This document shows, one piece after another, positions 26,374 to 36,784 of a stretch of DNA of 64,000 bases (position 1 is the stretch's first letter; each line of letters opens with the position of its first letter). This DNA is from Flavobacterium sp. KS-LB2. GTDB taxonomy: Bacteria; Bacteroidota; Bacteroidia; Flavobacteriales; Flavobacteriaceae. The notes under the pieces were generated by a model. It ran no database searches, was not told the DNA's origin, and saw only the letters and a list, made by a program, of their open reading frames with translations. The stretch is taken from contig NZ_CP145904.1 in NCBI RefSeq assembly GCF_036895565.1, positions 2,294,001 through 2,358,000 of the forward strand. Reading direction: 5' to 3'. The position numbers were made by a program, and so were the translations under genes.

Positions 26374-27423
26374 CTAGAACGAGTATGTTGTTGCAAGTAA
26401 TGCATAAGCCGTTAAACCTTTTGGCGCAGCATCACTGTTTGTAAAGATATCTTCTGAAGCTGTGTCAACACGGAACTCAGGAATAATAGTCAAGTTTCCT
26501 ACTTTGTAGTTTAGTGATAAAGTATTACCTACAACACTAGTTCCAGCAAGTGAACCAAGTCCCGCAGTAGCATCTTTAGCATCTAAATACTCTAATCTGT
26601 AAGCTAAGCTTAATGATTCTTTCAATGCGAAATTAGCATATCCAACTAAAGCAAACCATTCTCCATCCAAAGAACTATCAAAGTCATTGTTAGTCATTGC
26701 ATACGTACCGTTGAATCCTAAAGAAAATGAATCACTCACTTTTTTAGAACCTACAAAATCAAATTGTGTTTTGTTCTCATCAGAAGCAGGGTTACTACTT
26801 CCAGAAGTCACATTGAAATAGGCACTTCCTGTATCACCAACATATCCCAATTGACCTATAAAAGTTTTTTGACTTGAACCAGCTTCAATTGCCGTTTTAA
26901 AATCTGTTGGATTCGAAACTCCCGCCATGAAGCTGAATTTTCCTGATGTATACTGTGCTTTTACTCCCGTATTAAAGAATGGACCATAGGTAAAAGCATA
27001 AGACATACTGTAGTTTTTATTATCTACTGCATCCAACAATTCATATCCAACATGAGTTCCAAAACTACCAGCAGTAACTTTAAATTTATCTGAAAACTCA
27101 TAAGTAAAATTCAATTGTTTAATCATGAAAGTTGAAGCAGCATCATTGTAAGTAAATTGAGCAGCTCTGTTTCCGAACCCTAAATCGACAAAAACAGACG
27201 CTTTCCCCATTTTATGAGATGCTTCTATAGAGGCCATCCCTAATTCAAATGAATTGTGAGAATTTGTAAAACTGGTAAGACTGTTATCTACTCCAGAAAA
27301 ATCATATTTGTAATATGCATCGGCAGATCCTGCAAAAGTAGTTGCTGGAACTGGAGTTGACTCTTGTGCAAATGTTACTGCAGATATAAATAGTATTGCA
27401 ACCGTAGTAAAGTAATTTTTCAT
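26374..27423 (-). CDS. Porin-like outer membrane beta-barrel protein
   Basis: A 349-residue protein with a signal peptide ending AVTFAQ. It consists of alternating polar and aromatic residues with repeated strand motifs (ADAYYKYDF, SFELGMASIEASHK, NFTYEFSDKFKVTAG) and ends in LLATTYSF, with the C-terminal Phe that marks outer-membrane barrels. The layout resembles the BBP2-type porins of Bacteroidota. It is a single gene with its own terminator. The transported solute cannot be predicted from the sequence. Confidence 0.82.
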   Translation of the reverse strand: MKNYFTTVAILFISAVTFAQESTPVPATTFAGSADAYYKYDFSGVDNSLTSFTNSHNSFELGMASIEASHKMGKASVFVDLGFGNRAAQFTYNDAASTFMIKQLNFTYEFSDKFKVTAGSFGTHVGYELLDAVDNKNYSMSYAFTYGPFFNTGVKAQYTSGKFSFMAGVSNPTDFKTAIEAGSSQKTFIGQLGYVGDTGSAYFNVTSGSSNPASDENKTQFDFVGSKKVSDSFSLGFNGTYAMTNNDFDSSLDGEWFALVGYANFALKESLSLAYRLEYLDAKDATAGLGSLAGTSVVGNTLSLNYKVGNLTIIPEFRVDTASEDIFTNSDAAPKGLTAYALLATTYSF

Positions 27424-28034
27424 GTTTAGTTAGTTTTAATTAGTAATCAAGTTTGGTAATTTTAATTCTAGTTAATTATTTATGTCGCGAACAAATATTT
27501 AAATAGTAAAAAAATCCATACATTTTAAGATGTTAATTTTTCTTTTATCTGAAGCGAATTTATTAACTTTTATTTCACTTGAATTACTATTTACTACTTT
27601 TTTACCTTGTTTCGAGAAGAATTATTAATAACGAAAAATGATCAAAAAATAATAGATATTCCGTATTTTAAAACATCAATTTTAAAAATTCAATAATCAA
27701 AATTTTAGTAATACCCCCTATTTTTCAAATACATTAATTAAAATAAATAAAAAAAAATGCTATTTAATGCCATTTATTTTAAAAAAAAACAACACACCCC
27801 CTTAAAATTGACTCTTATTTAAATTATTAATTTTAAACAACAAAACTGCCGACTAGCTAATTTCCTCAAACTAAGAAACCTAAAATCTCTTCATATTTCG
27901 ATAAAAACGCAATTAACTTTTCATTGAGAAAAGGACTGAATCAAGAATTATAAAAACTTTATTAAACTATCATTAGTACCTTTTTTATGAAAATTTTAAT
28001 TGTGTACCGATTCCTTTTTTTGTAATTTTAAACC
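27424..28034. other. AT-rich intergenic region between divergent genes
   Basis: About 610 nt between the divergent porin gene and a small gene. It has very high A+T content, long A and T runs, and two short C-rich patches (TACCCCCTA near 27713 and ACACCCCC near 27794). No open frame, tRNA or strong hairpin was found. It should hold the porin promoter on the minus strand, but no exact TAnnTTTG element was found there. Confidence 0.6.
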
Positions 28035-28340
28035 ATGTTACGTATCATATTTAAAATATCATTTTCACTCCTATTCCTCGCTTTTTCCTTGATATGGGTG
28101 AGCGAGAAACTTTCAGCACTTGTTCATGAAAAGCATTATAATTTTTATGAATTAACAGAAAACAATCCCGAAGAGAACAATGCTGAAGGGAAATTGAAAC
28201 TCCTTTTCATCGATTCAATTGAAATTTTAAATTGTTTTGACTATTATTCTATAAATAACAACAGAATTAATTCTTTCGACTTATTTGTAGTCAAAGAGTT
28301 TGCTTTAAAAAAATTCACTCCCCCACCAGAAATAGTTTAA
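28035..28340 (+). CDS. Small membrane-anchored or exported protein of unknown function
   Basis: A 101-residue protein. A single hydrophobic segment lies at about residues 5-24 (ISFSLLFLAFSLIWV) and is either a signal peptide or a membrane anchor. The rest is an acidic, Asn/Glu-rich domain ending in a Pro-rich tail (KKFTPPPEIV). I do not recognise a family. It is followed 80 nt later by another small secreted-protein gene on the same strand. The coding character is plausible but rests only on the open frame and the signal segment. Confidence 0.6.
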   Translation: MLRIIFKISFSLLFLAFSLIWVSEKLSALVHEKHYNFYELTENNPEENNAEGKLKLLFIDSIEILNCFDYYSINNNRINSFDLFVVKEFALKKFTPPPEIV

Positions 28341-28420
28341 TACATTTTTTCAGAAAAAAAATATTAATATATGTCCCATTCAAAAAATGAGCTCATATAC
28401 AACTACTATTACATACACAT

Positions 28421-28900
28421 ATGAAAAATTTATTTATAGCCTTCACAATTTTATTTACTTCTTCATTATTTGCACAAACTCATGAAATCATAAAGCATGA
28501 CGGTGAACGAATTGATATAAACTTCATTAAAATAGAAAATAATTTAGTTTACTATACCTTAGTTCAAAGCACTGAAGAAAAAACAATAAGTCAATATGCC
28601 GTGGCACAATTGAATGAAAAATTAAAAAATGATTCAAAAATCATATCAGAAAAAATTCAGCTAAATGGAATATCCGATTATAAAAAAGTGGTCATATTAA
28701 AAAAACATCAAACAATCGGATTAAAGGAGTCTGGAGTAATTACTAGTTTTTACGGTGGAACAAAAGGAGAAACTCCCTTGTCATTTTCTGATAATGGTGA
28801 AAAACGATTAAAACAAAACGCTGCGCTCCAAGGAGCTCAATTTGTCGTAATCCTTGCCAATAAACCAAAAGATTTAAAAGCCGCAATCTATACCTATTAA
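28421..28900 (+). CDS. Small secreted protein of unknown function
   Basis: A 159-residue protein with a classic signal peptide ending SSLFAQ. The mature part starts with THEIIKHDGERIDINFIKI, a short beta-rich pattern also seen in Bacteroidota proteins with an HDG-type strand-turn (inference only). It has a mid-region Lys-rich helix and a C-terminal half rich in Gly. No catalytic motif was identified. The nearest terminator downstream belongs to the convergent dehydrogenase gene. Confidence 0.72.
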   Translation: MKNLFIAFTILFTSSLFAQTHEIIKHDGERIDINFIKIENNLVYYTLVQSTEEKTISQYAVAQLNEKLKNDSKIISEKIQLNGISDYKKVVILKKHQTIGLKESGVITSFYGGTKGETPLSFSDNGEKRLKQNAALQGAQFVVILANKPKDLKAAIYTY

Positions 28901-28961
28901 TAAAATGCAAAACAAGCAATGAATTCATAGCTTGACATTTTAATACATGAAAATAGAGTAC

Positions 28962-29012
28962 ATAAAAAAATCGAGAGCAGACTTGTGGCAAACACAATTC
29001 CTGTTCTCGATT
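28962..29012 (-). terminator. Long-stem terminator of the aldehyde dehydrogenase gene
   Basis: AATCGAGAGCAG (28969-28980) pairs with CTGTTCTCGATT (29001-29012) with one G-T pair, around a 20-nt loop. On the minus strand a T run follows. It lies just after the dehydrogenase stop. Confidence 0.8.
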
Positions 29013-29039
29013 CTTCAATTATAAAATAACGCAAATGTA

Positions 29040-30392
29040 TTATTCAAGAATTAATGATTTAGCATTCATAAATTCTTTAATCCCAATTGTGCCTAATTCT
29101 CTACCATAACCTGATTTTTTTATTCCCCCAAAAGGAACTCTAGAATCAGAGCGTACTAATGAATTCACAAACACATTTCCTGCTTCAATTTTTCTAGCCA
29201 ATGTGTACCCATTTTCACGATCTTCAGTCCAAATTGCAGCAGCTAATCCGTATCGATGATTATTAGCGATGGTTATAGCGTCATTTTCATCTTTAGCTCT
29301 AATAATAGTTGCTAGCGGTCCAAAAGTTTCCTCTTGGAACGCAATATTGTTTGAATCTACCAAATCAATTAGTGTGGGCTGGAAATTACAATTTTCGCGA
29401 TCCCCACCTAGTATTAATTTTGCACCTTGTTGTATTGACTTTTCCAACTGATCAGATAATTTCTCCGCTAAATCCAGGCGAGCCAAAGGACCTAGATTGA
29501 TTCCTTCTAGTAATGGATTTCCTTGTTGCAGTAATTTGACTTTTTGAGTAAAAAGTGCTGTAAATTCCTCCGCTACTTTATCAACAACAATAAATCGTTT
29601 GGCACAAATACAGGCCTGACCAGCATTTAACATCCTAGATTGTGTAGCAACTGTGGCTGCTTTTTCAAGATTTGCATCCTTCAAAACTATAAAAGCATCA
29701 GATCCTCCCAACTCCATTACTGTTTTTTTGATATGCTTTCCTGCTAGTGAAGCGACAGATGAACCAGCCATTTCACTTCCAGTCAAAGTGATTCCATGCA
29801 CAATATTTGATGCAATTACACTTTCAACTTGAGAAATATCTATCGTAATATGTTGAAAAATTCCTTCAGGGAAACCGGCTTCCAAAAAAGCTTTTTCAAT
29901 AGCTTTAGCACAACCAATAACGTTTGGAGCATGTTTTAAAAGTGTCACATTCCCCGACATAATTACCGGTGCAGCATAACGCAATACTTGCCAAAAAGGA
30001 TAATTCCATGGCATTATTGCAAAAACAGCTCCCATTGGATCGTAAACCGACATGCTTTTAAAAGGAGTATCATAATACTCCTCTTTCAGCATTACCTCAG
30101 CGTTATCTGCATAAAAATCACAATTCAAAGCTGATTTCTCTACTTCAGAAATACTTTCTTGCAATATTTTACCCATTTCATTGGTTATCAACAAACCTAG
30201 TTCCTCTTTGTTCCTTCTAAGAGTATCTGCTAGCTTTCTCATCATAAAAGCTCTTTGATCAAATGTAGTTTGCTTCCAATTTTTAAATGCCCGTTCTGAT
30301 AATTGCAATTTTTGATTCAATTGCGCACTAGTCAATACCTCATGTTCGCCAATCAATAATTGCGAAAAAGGATTTATCGATTTAAAAACCAT
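29040..30392 (-). CDS. NAD(P)-dependent aldehyde dehydrogenase, succinate-semialdehyde type
   Basis: A 450-residue aldehyde dehydrogenase that oxidises an aldehyde to its acid. The probable substrate is succinate semialdehyde, as in GABA breakdown. The active-site glutamate lies in VMELGGSDAF, and the catalytic Cys is C261 in AGQACICAKR. MPWNYPFWQ is the cofactor and substrate loop typical of the short SSADH/Sad branch, and EETFGPLATI is also conserved. The length fits that branch (about 455). It is a single gene; no GABA transaminase is adjacent, so the pathway assignment rests on family similarity. Confidence 0.9.
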   Translation of the reverse strand: MVFKSINPFSQLLIGEHEVLTSAQLNQKLQLSERAFKNWKQTTFDQRAFMMRKLADTLRRNKEELGLLITNEMGKILQESISEVEKSALNCDFYADNAEVMLKEEYYDTPFKSMSVYDPMGAVFAIMPWNYPFWQVLRYAAPVIMSGNVTLLKHAPNVIGCAKAIEKAFLEAGFPEGIFQHITIDISQVESVIASNIVHGITLTGSEMAGSSVASLAGKHIKKTVMELGGSDAFIVLKDANLEKAATVATQSRMLNAGQACICAKRFIVVDKVAEEFTALFTQKVKLLQQGNPLLEGINLGPLARLDLAEKLSDQLEKSIQQGAKLILGGDRENCNFQPTLIDLVDSNNIAFQEETFGPLATIIRAKDENDAITIANNHRYGLAAAIWTEDRENGYTLARKIEAGNVFVNSLVRSDSRVPFGGIKKSGYGRELGTIGIKEFMNAKSLILE

Positions 30393-30577
30393 GTGTTTGT
30401 GATTTAAATTTTAGAAATATACTTTAAAGAAAGAAGTAACCGTTCTAAATTTAGTAAATGTTAAGCGATTAATGAGAGAGAAATTTAAAAAAACAGGTAA
30501 GATGAATCAAGTCTAAATTCAGAATTTATAAAACAGTACAATAATAAGTAATTTGCTAAACTTAAATAGACTAACTT

Positions 30578-32689
30578 TTATTTATCAATTTCCATAAAAA
30601 CAGCATCCAATAATTCGAATACTTTTTCCTTATCCAAGGGCTTTGTGATACAATCCATAAAACCTAAACGTATTATCCTTTCTTTATCTTCAAATGAAGA
30701 ATAAGCAGTCTGGGCGATAACTGGAAGTTCTGGTTTCATTACTTTTATTTTTTCATAAGCCTGATAACCATCTAAAACAGGCATTCTTATATCCATAAAT
30801 ACCAACGAAATATTTGGGTTTTCTTTACAAATATCGACTGCTTCTTGTCCGTTCTTAGCTCTTAAAACGGTGTGTTTTTTTGATTCAATAATTTTTTTCA
30901 AAAGCAAGAAATTAATCATATCATCTTCCGCAATTAAAATAATTTCATTGTCATTATTCCTATACAATGATTTTATTTTTTCGGGTTGTATTGTTTTTAC
31001 CGTTTGATCCCATTTTAATGGAATGGTAAATAAAAAAACCGACCCCAATCCAATTGTTGAGCTTACCTTTATTTCTCCTCCCAACATTTCTACGTACGCT
31101 TTTGTAATAGACAGACCCAATCCTAGTCCAGATAAATCGACCGATCCGTCGTTTTCAATTCTTCTAAACCTATCAAAAATTACTTTTAAATAATTTTCGC
31201 TAATTCCTATACCTGAATCTTCAATTTTAAATTCAATAACATTTTTTTCTTTGTTAATTGAATATCCAAAAGCTACAAAACCTCTGTCTGTAAATTTTAA
31301 AGCATTCGTAATCAAATTAACAATAATCTGTTTTAGTTTTGTTTCATCAGTTAAAATATTCCTTTCAAGTTTTTCTGGATTTTCAAGGATATAAAACTGT
31401 ATTTCTTTGTCTTTAGGGATGGTAACCTTAATAGCATTATACAATTCTTTAATACAATTTTCTATATCTAATCCTTTATAATTAGGCATAATTTGCTTTG
31501 CATCAATTTTAGACATCTCGATTAGATCTTCGATAATTGATATCAAACTACCACCACTATTTCTTATAATTTTTAAATATTCTAATCGCTCATTTTCTTT
31601 CAAATTTGCATCATGAAGTAAATCGCTAAAACCCATTATAGCATTCATAGGCGTTCTAATCTCATGCGATAAATTAGCTAAGAAAGAGGATTTCAACGTG
31701 TCACTTTCCTCTGCTTTTTGTTTGGAAATCTCTAATTGTTTCCGTTGATTGCTATTCTCTTCGAATAAGTTCCCAATGTACCCAAACTCGCCATCAGCCC
31801 TTTTTAAACTACTTATAGCATTTGAGTTACCCGTTTCAAGTATACTTTTGACTAATTTTAATGGATTATAAACCCACCGCTTTGTGTAATAAATATAGAC
31901 AAAAATATTAATCAAGGAAACCAGAACAACAATAAAAAGAATCTCTTTTGTATTTGTATAATTTAAATTGAAAGGTCTTTTAAAAAGTAATTTGGCTACT
32001 ACTTCATTTTTCCAATCTTTTAAATTTAAGCCTACAATAACGAAATCATCTTCATTAGCAATTACATAATCTTTTGATGCTAGATTTACTTTTGAACTAC
32101 TTATGTTTCCTAAAGCATTGAAAAATGACTCGTCTAAAAGTCTTGCCATAAAAAAATAACCAGAGGGCTTCGTTTTGGTCTTTTTAGGATCATTTGAAGG
32201 ATGAATTGTCGCAGCAAAAACCTCGACAATACCTTCTGGAATTTTCACATAAAATCTTTTTAATTTAGATTTATAAAGCACAGCCATCATCTCCTTTGGA
32301 ATAAAATCAAAGGTTTTAATCTTAGAAGAAACAGTCTTATTGATTATTTTTTTATCTAAACCATAAATACCAATATAATCAGCCCCATATGATTCAAATT
32401 CACTAAGAATATATTCGTTATACCACTTTTCATCTTTTGTTTTCGCAAAATGAACCAACTCATTCCAATGGGTGACATCAATAATTATAGAAGTATGTGT
32501 TTTAGAATTAAGCCTAAACAAAGACTTTACTTCTTTATCGTATTGATTGTATGTAGTTTTGTAAAAATGACTCTCTTCTTGAACGGTATAAAGATAAAGC
32601 GAGATATAAATTAGAAAAAAGAAAATACTTGTCGAAATTATCAACAATAGGAGTTTAGAATACGTATTTAAATTAATCAATCTCTTCAT
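30578..32689 (-). CDS. CHASE4-domain hybrid histidine kinase/response regulator
   Basis: A 703-residue membrane hybrid kinase. The first transmembrane segment is at about 12-34. An extracytoplasmic CHASE4-type sensory domain covers about 45-245 (VTHWNELVHFA, YIGIYGLD), and a second transmembrane segment is at about 251-270. The kinase core has phosphoacceptor H342 in LSHEIRTPMNAIMGF. The ATPase domain contains VNLITNALKFTD and DSGIGISE. A C-terminal receiver carries acidic AEDD and phosphoacceptor D633 (LVFMDIRMP). There is no HPt domain or output domain, so phosphate must pass to a separate protein. It is a monocistronic minus-strand gene, and the ligand is unknown. Confidence 0.92.
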   Translation of the reverse strand: MKRLINLNTYSKLLLLIISTSIFFFLIYISLYLYTVQEESHFYKTTYNQYDKEVKSLFRLNSKTHTSIIIDVTHWNELVHFAKTKDEKWYNEYILSEFESYGADYIGIYGLDKKIINKTVSSKIKTFDFIPKEMMAVLYKSKLKRFYVKIPEGIVEVFAATIHPSNDPKKTKTKPSGYFFMARLLDESFFNALGNISSSKVNLASKDYVIANEDDFVIVGLNLKDWKNEVVAKLLFKRPFNLNYTNTKEILFIVVLVSLINIFVYIYYTKRWVYNPLKLVKSILETGNSNAISSLKRADGEFGYIGNLFEENSNQRKQLEISKQKAEESDTLKSSFLANLSHEIRTPMNAIMGFSDLLHDANLKENERLEYLKIIRNSGGSLISIIEDLIEMSKIDAKQIMPNYKGLDIENCIKELYNAIKVTIPKDKEIQFYILENPEKLERNILTDETKLKQIIVNLITNALKFTDRGFVAFGYSINKEKNVIEFKIEDSGIGISENYLKVIFDRFRRIENDGSVDLSGLGLGLSITKAYVEMLGGEIKVSSTIGLGSVFLFTIPLKWDQTVKTIQPEKIKSLYRNNDNEIILIAEDDMINFLLLKKIIESKKHTVLRAKNGQEAVDICKENPNISLVFMDIRMPVLDGYQAYEKIKVMKPELPVIAQTAYSSFEDKERIIRLGFMDCITKPLDKEKVFELLDAVFMEIDK

Positions 32690-33117
32690 GGAAAATAAGA
32701 CGGTGAAAAAAAGTAAATTGCGAACTCAATATCAATTTTTTGTAGGATATATCGCTTTTTTTCAACGGTGCAAGTTAGTTATTTTTGTTCTAAAAAAAAA
32801 TAATAGTCTTTAAATCTGATAATTTTAATTTAAATAACACTTTACTTATCAAGATTATAGTTCTCTGAGGAACTATATAAACTGAACATTTGATACTATC
32901 ACAGGATCCTTTTTTAAATTTTCCAATAATCTTCACCCGTTTTTAAAAATAAATATTTTTCCTACTTACAAAATCATTAGAATTGTCCAGTTCAATCTTT
33001 CTTTTGATTCAAGCGATATCTAATTTTATAACATTTGCAATTAAATTAACTACTTCAAATCATCTATTCTTTACTTTTTTCCAAAAATAGTATCTGACGC
33101 CCTAAATTTGCATAAAA
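32690..33117. other. Intergenic region with an 8-bp inverted repeat
   Basis: About 430 nt of AT-rich sequence with no supported gene. TATAGTTC (32866-32873) and GAACTATA (32880-32887) form perfect 8-bp arms around TCTGAG, which could be an operator or a hairpin. The region includes the promoter area of the CHASE4 kinase, but no clear -7 element was found next to its start. Confidence 0.55.
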
Positions 33118-33148
33118 CAAAAAAACCACCCTCATCAGGTGGTTTTTA
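33118..33148 (-). terminator. Terminator of the acyl-CoA carboxylase operon
   Basis: AAAACCACC pairs with GGTGGTTTT around CTCATCA, and the minus strand ends in a long T run. It lies 15 nt after the carboxyltransferase stop codon. Confidence 0.88.
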
Positions 33149-33162
33149 ATTCTTATAAAATG

Positions 33163-34704
33163 CTACAAAGGAATATTCCCGTGTTTTCTATTTGGAGTAA
33201 TGCTTACTTTATTTTCGAGCATACTAAACGCTTTTATCAATTTGCGTCTTGTATCTTGCGGAAGAATTACTTCATCAACAAAACCACGTTGCGCTGCGGT
33301 GTAAGGATTCGCAAACAAATCGGCATATTCAGCTTCTTTTTCCAAAAGTTTTGCTTCATGGTCTTCGGCTTCATTGATTTCTTTCTTGAAGATAATTTCA
33401 GAAGCTCCTTTGGCTCCCATCACGGCAATTTCGGCAGTTGGCCAAGCAAAATTCATGTCGGCACCAATGTGTTTCGAATTCATTACATCGTACGCGCCAC
33501 CATAGGCTTTACGGGTAATTACAGTTACTCTCGGCACAGTTGCTTCGCTTAAAGCGTACAACAGTTTAGCACCGTGAACGATAATTCCGTTCCATTCTTG
33601 GTCGGTTCCCGGTAAAAAACCCGGCACATCTACCAAAACCAATAACGGAATATTAAAACAATCGCAAAAACGCGTAAATCGAGCCGCTTTTTTGGAACTG
33701 TTCACATCCAGACAACCAGCTAAAATCATCGGTTGGTTGGCTATAATCCCAATGCTTTTACCTCCCAATCGAGCAAAACCGACGAGGATATTTTCGGCAT
33801 AATTTTTATGAATTTCAAAAAACGAATCTTCGTCAATAATTCCACCAATCACCTCGTGCATGTCGTAGGGTTTGTTGGGATTATCCGGAATGATAGTTGC
33901 TAATTTGGTGCGAACTTCGTCATTCAGTTCATAAGGTAAATTATGTGCTTTTTCTTTATTGCTTTGTGGCAAATAACTCAACAAGCGTTTCAAATCTTCC
34001 AGACATTCCACATCATTGGTCGAGGTACAATGCGCGACACCAGATTTAGTAGAATGCGTACTTGCACCACCTAATTCCTCTGAAGTCACGGTTTCATTGG
34101 TTACGGTTTTCACCACATTCGGACCTGTTACAAACATATAACTGGTATCTTCAACCATCATTGTAAAATCGGTCATCGCAGGAGAATATACTGCTCCTCC
34201 GGCACATGGCCCCATAATAGCAGATATTTGCGGAATAACACCACTGGCTTGTACGTTTCTGTAAAAAATATCGGCATAACCGCCCAAAGAACGAACACCT
34301 TCTTGAATACGTGCTCCACCAGAATCATTTAGTCCAATCATGGGCGCACCCATTTTGACAGCCATATCCATCACTTTACAGATTTTCTCGGCATGAGTTT
34401 CGGATAATGAACCACCAAAAACGGTAAAATCCTGAGCAAAAATATAGACCAATCGTCCGTTTATGGTTCCGTATCCCGTAATGACTCCATCTCCGTAATA
34501 CAGTTCTTTTTCCATTCCAAAATCAGATGTTCGGTGCGTCACCAACATCCCAATTTCTTCAAAAGAACCTTCGTCCATCAAATAATTGACACGTTCTCTT
34601 GCCGTCAGTTTTTTATTCGAATGTTGTTTTGCTATTCTGTTTTTACCTCCACCTAAATGAGCTTCAGCAATTTTATGATTTAATGTATCTATTTTGTCTT
34701 TCAT
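33163..34704 (-). CDS. Acyl-CoA carboxylase beta (carboxyltransferase) subunit
   Basis: A 513-residue carboxyltransferase subunit that moves the carboxyl group from carboxybiotin to an acyl-CoA such as propionyl-CoA. The crotonase-like core has the oxyanion and acyl-CoA binding motifs GGARIQEGV and [12 protein letters not shown] in the N-terminal half. In the C-terminal half are [12 protein letters not shown] and the [11 protein letters not shown] loop, which bind carboxybiotin. The length matches PccB/MmdA-type subunits, which lack the AccD zinc ribbon. It follows the biotin carboxylase and biotin carrier genes in one operon. The likely substrate is propionyl-CoA, but methylcrotonyl- or acetyl-CoA cannot be excluded. 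Confidence 0.94.
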   Translation of the reverse strand: MKDKIDTLNHKIAEAHLGGGKNRIAKQHSNKKLTARERVNYLMDEGSFEEIGMLVTHRTSDFGMEKELYYGDGVITGYGTINGRLVYIFAQDFTVFGGSLSETHAEKICKVMDMAVKMGAPMIGLNDSGGARIQEGVRSLGGYADIFYRNVQASGVIPQISAIMGPCAGGAVYSPAMTDFTMMVEDTSYMFVTGPNVVKTVTNETVTSEELGGASTHSTKSGVAHCTSTNDVECLEDLKRLLSYLPQSNKEKAHNLPYELNDEVRTKLATIIPDNPNKPYDMHEVIGGIIDEDSFFEIHKNYAENILVGFARLGGKSIGIIANQPMILAGCLDVNSSKKAARFTRFCDCFNIPLLVLVDVPGFLPGTDQEWNGIIVHGAKLLYALSEATVPRVTVITRKAYGGAYDVMNSKHIGADMNFAWPTAEIAVMGAKGASEIIFKKEINEAEDHEAKLLEKEAEYADLFANPYTAAQRGFVDEVILPQDTRRKLIKAFSMLENKVSITPNRKHGNIPL

Positions 34705-34754
34705 ACTATTCTTTTTTTAACCGCTAATCCGCTATTTTTTTTTAAAATCATTGT

Positions 34755-36194
34755 TTAATTTAGTAAGCGTACAATTTTTTGATCTTCAAAATATTGTTTC
34801 AAAGCGACCTTCGCAGCGATTTCGGCTTCTTGCGCTATTTGATTTTTCAACACATTAGCATTGTAATAGTTTTTTACAAAATGCGTGTCAAATTTCCCGG
34901 AACGAAACGCCTCATGTTCAAAAACAAATTTCCCAAAAGGCAATGTAGTCTGAACTCCTTCTATATGATAGTCTTCAATGGCCTTAATCATAATTTGAAT
35001 CGCTTCCTCGCGAGTTTCTCCATATGTGATTAATTTGGCCAACATTGGATCATAATAAATAGGAATATCCATGCCTTGCTCAAAACCATTATCCACACGA
35101 ATTCCTTCGCCCACTGGCAATTGATACACATCCAAATGCCCTACACTCGGCAAGAAATCATTCATCGGATCTTCGGCATACACACGCAATTCCATTGCAT
35201 GACCTTTTATTTTTAAATCTTCTTGTTTGATTGCTAATGCTTCTCCCCTTGCCACTCTGATTTGCATTTCTACTAAGTCGGTTCCGGTTATCAATTCTGT
35301 AACGGGATGTTCTACCTGCAAACGGGTATTCATTTCCAAGAAGTAGAAATTATTATTTTCGTCCAATAAAAATTCTACAGTTCCAGCTCCTAAATAATCA
35401 CAAGATTTGGCAACCAAAACGGCTGCTTCTCCCATTTTTTTACGCAATTCCGGTGTTAAAACTGAAGAAGGCGCTTCTTCAATTACTTTTTGGTGACGAC
35501 GCTGGATGCTGCATTCTCTTTCGAATAAATACAGTACATTACCGTGACTGTCTGCCATAACTTGGATTTCGATATGTCTTGGTGAACCCACATATTTTTC
35601 GATAAAAACCGAACCGTCTCCAAAAGCAGCAATAGCTTCACTAATAGCACGATCCATTTGAGATTCAAAATCAGCTTCGCTTTCTACCACACGCATTCCT
35701 TTTCCACCACCACCTGCTGAAGCTTTAATCAGTATTGGAAAACCAACTTCCTTGGCAATGACTTTTGCTTTTTCGGCATCCGTAATGGCTTGGTCAAAAC
35801 CGGGAACCATTGGAATATTATATTGTTTAACGGCATCTTTCGCCGCTAATTTACTTCCCATGATTTTTATTGCTTTCGACTTTGGACCAATAAAAATGAT
35901 GTTATTTTTTTCAGCTTCTTCAGCAAAATCTGCATTTTCACTCAAAAATCCATAACCCGGATGAATAGCATCCACGTTTAAAGATTTGGCAACCTCTATG
36001 ATTTTGCTTCCTAACAAATACGATTGACTCGAAGGTGCTTCTCCAATCCAAACGGCTTCATCGGCAAATTTTACGTGCGGTGCATTTCTGTCGGCAGTTG
36101 AATAAACTGCTACGGTTTTAATGCCCATTTTTTGTGCGGTTTTCATCACCCTGATAGCAATTTCCCCTCTATTGGCAACTAGTATTTTTTTCAT
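34755..36194 (-). CDS. Biotin carboxylase subunit of acyl-CoA carboxylase
   Basis: A 479-residue ATP-grasp biotin carboxylase that carboxylates biotin on the carrier protein with ATP and bicarbonate. The N-terminal KILVANRGEIAIRVM, the glycine-rich ATP loop KASAGGGGKGMR, the EKYVGSPRHIEIQVM region and the catalytic EMNTRLQVEHPVTE motif are all present. The ATG at 36194 is preferred to the TTG at 36212 because it directly begins the conserved N-terminus and sits 4 nt after the stop of the carrier gene. It is the middle gene of the operon carrier-carboxylase-carboxyltransferase. Confidence 0.95.
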   Translation of the reverse strand: MKKILVANRGEIAIRVMKTAQKMGIKTVAVYSTADRNAPHVKFADEAVWIGEAPSSQSYLLGSKIIEVAKSLNVDAIHPGYGFLSENADFAEEAEKNNIIFIGPKSKAIKIMGSKLAAKDAVKQYNIPMVPGFDQAITDAEKAKVIAKEVGFPILIKASAGGGGKGMRVVESEADFESQMDRAISEAIAAFGDGSVFIEKYVGSPRHIEIQVMADSHGNVLYLFERECSIQRRHQKVIEEAPSSVLTPELRKKMGEAAVLVAKSCDYLGAGTVEFLLDENNNFYFLEMNTRLQVEHPVTELITGTDLVEMQIRVARGEALAIKQEDLKIKGHAMELRVYAEDPMNDFLPSVGHLDVYQLPVGEGIRVDNGFEQGMDIPIYYDPMLAKLITYGETREEAIQIMIKAIEDYHIEGVQTTLPFGKFVFEHEAFRSGKFDTHFVKNYYNANVLKNQIAQEAEIAAKVALKQYFEDQKIVRLLN

Positions 36195-36198
36195 AATC

Positions 36199-36684
36199 TT
36201 ATTCGAATTCAATTAACAACTGTCCTTTATCAACGGCATCTCCCATCAATACCGAAATGGTTTTAATAACGCCATCTCGAGGAGAAAGGAAACTGTTTTC
36301 CATTTTCATAGCGCCAAGAATTATTAAATTGTCGTTTTCTTTTACAGTTTGTCCTACCACAACACTGATTTCCAGAATCAATCCGGGCATAGGTGCTTTG
36401 ATAAAATTAACTTGTTTGGTAAGTCCTGTTTCGAATCCCATTTCTTTGATTAAAATATCCAAAGGGTTTGAAATAGCAATGGTATACGTGTTGTTGTTTA
36501 CCTTGACGGTGTAGCTTTTTTGAAGAAAATCAGAAGCAATAATTTCTGCTTGATAAGGTATGTTTTCCTTTAAAATATGGAACTTATCTTTTGCTACACT
36601 TACTGCATCCAATTGTGAAACACTTTCTTTTTCCAAATCAAAATGAAAAGTGTCGTTTACATTAACTTTATAACCAATACTCAT
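36199..36684 (-). CDS. Biotin carboxyl carrier protein subunit
   Basis: A 161-residue biotin carrier. The C-terminal biotinyl domain (about residues 92-161) contains KAPMPGLILE and the biotin attachment site LGAMKMEN, with K127 as the modified lysine. The N-terminal 90 residues form a beta-rich segment, as in carriers of acyl-CoA carboxylases rather than the short AccB of fatty-acid synthesis. It is the first gene of the carboxylase operon. No exact TAnnTTTG promoter is visible in the 100 nt upstream, so the promoter is unresolved. Confidence 0.93.
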   Translation of the reverse strand: MSIGYKVNVNDTFHFDLEKESVSQLDAVSVAKDKFHILKENIPYQAEIIASDFLQKSYTVKVNNNTYTIAISNPLDILIKEMGFETGLTKQVNFIKAPMPGLILEISVVVGQTVKENDNLIILGAMKMENSFLSPRDGVIKTISVLMGDAVDKGQLLIEFE

Positions 36685-36784
36685 TTGTTTCTATTTTAGA
36701 ATCGTAAAAATAAGTAAAAGAAAACGTTTTCGTAAACCTAAAATTAAGTTTTTATGCTAAATAGATATAGTTAGAGAGAAAAAT

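Noticed and set aside
28743..29018. A 91-residue minus-strand frame between the small secreted gene and the dehydrogenase
   Set aside because: It runs antisense into the secreted-protein gene and across the dehydrogenase terminator hairpin. No family pattern is seen.
33139..33552. A 137-residue plus-strand frame opposite the carboxyltransferase
   Set aside because: It lies fully antisense to a highly conserved enzyme and overlaps its terminator.
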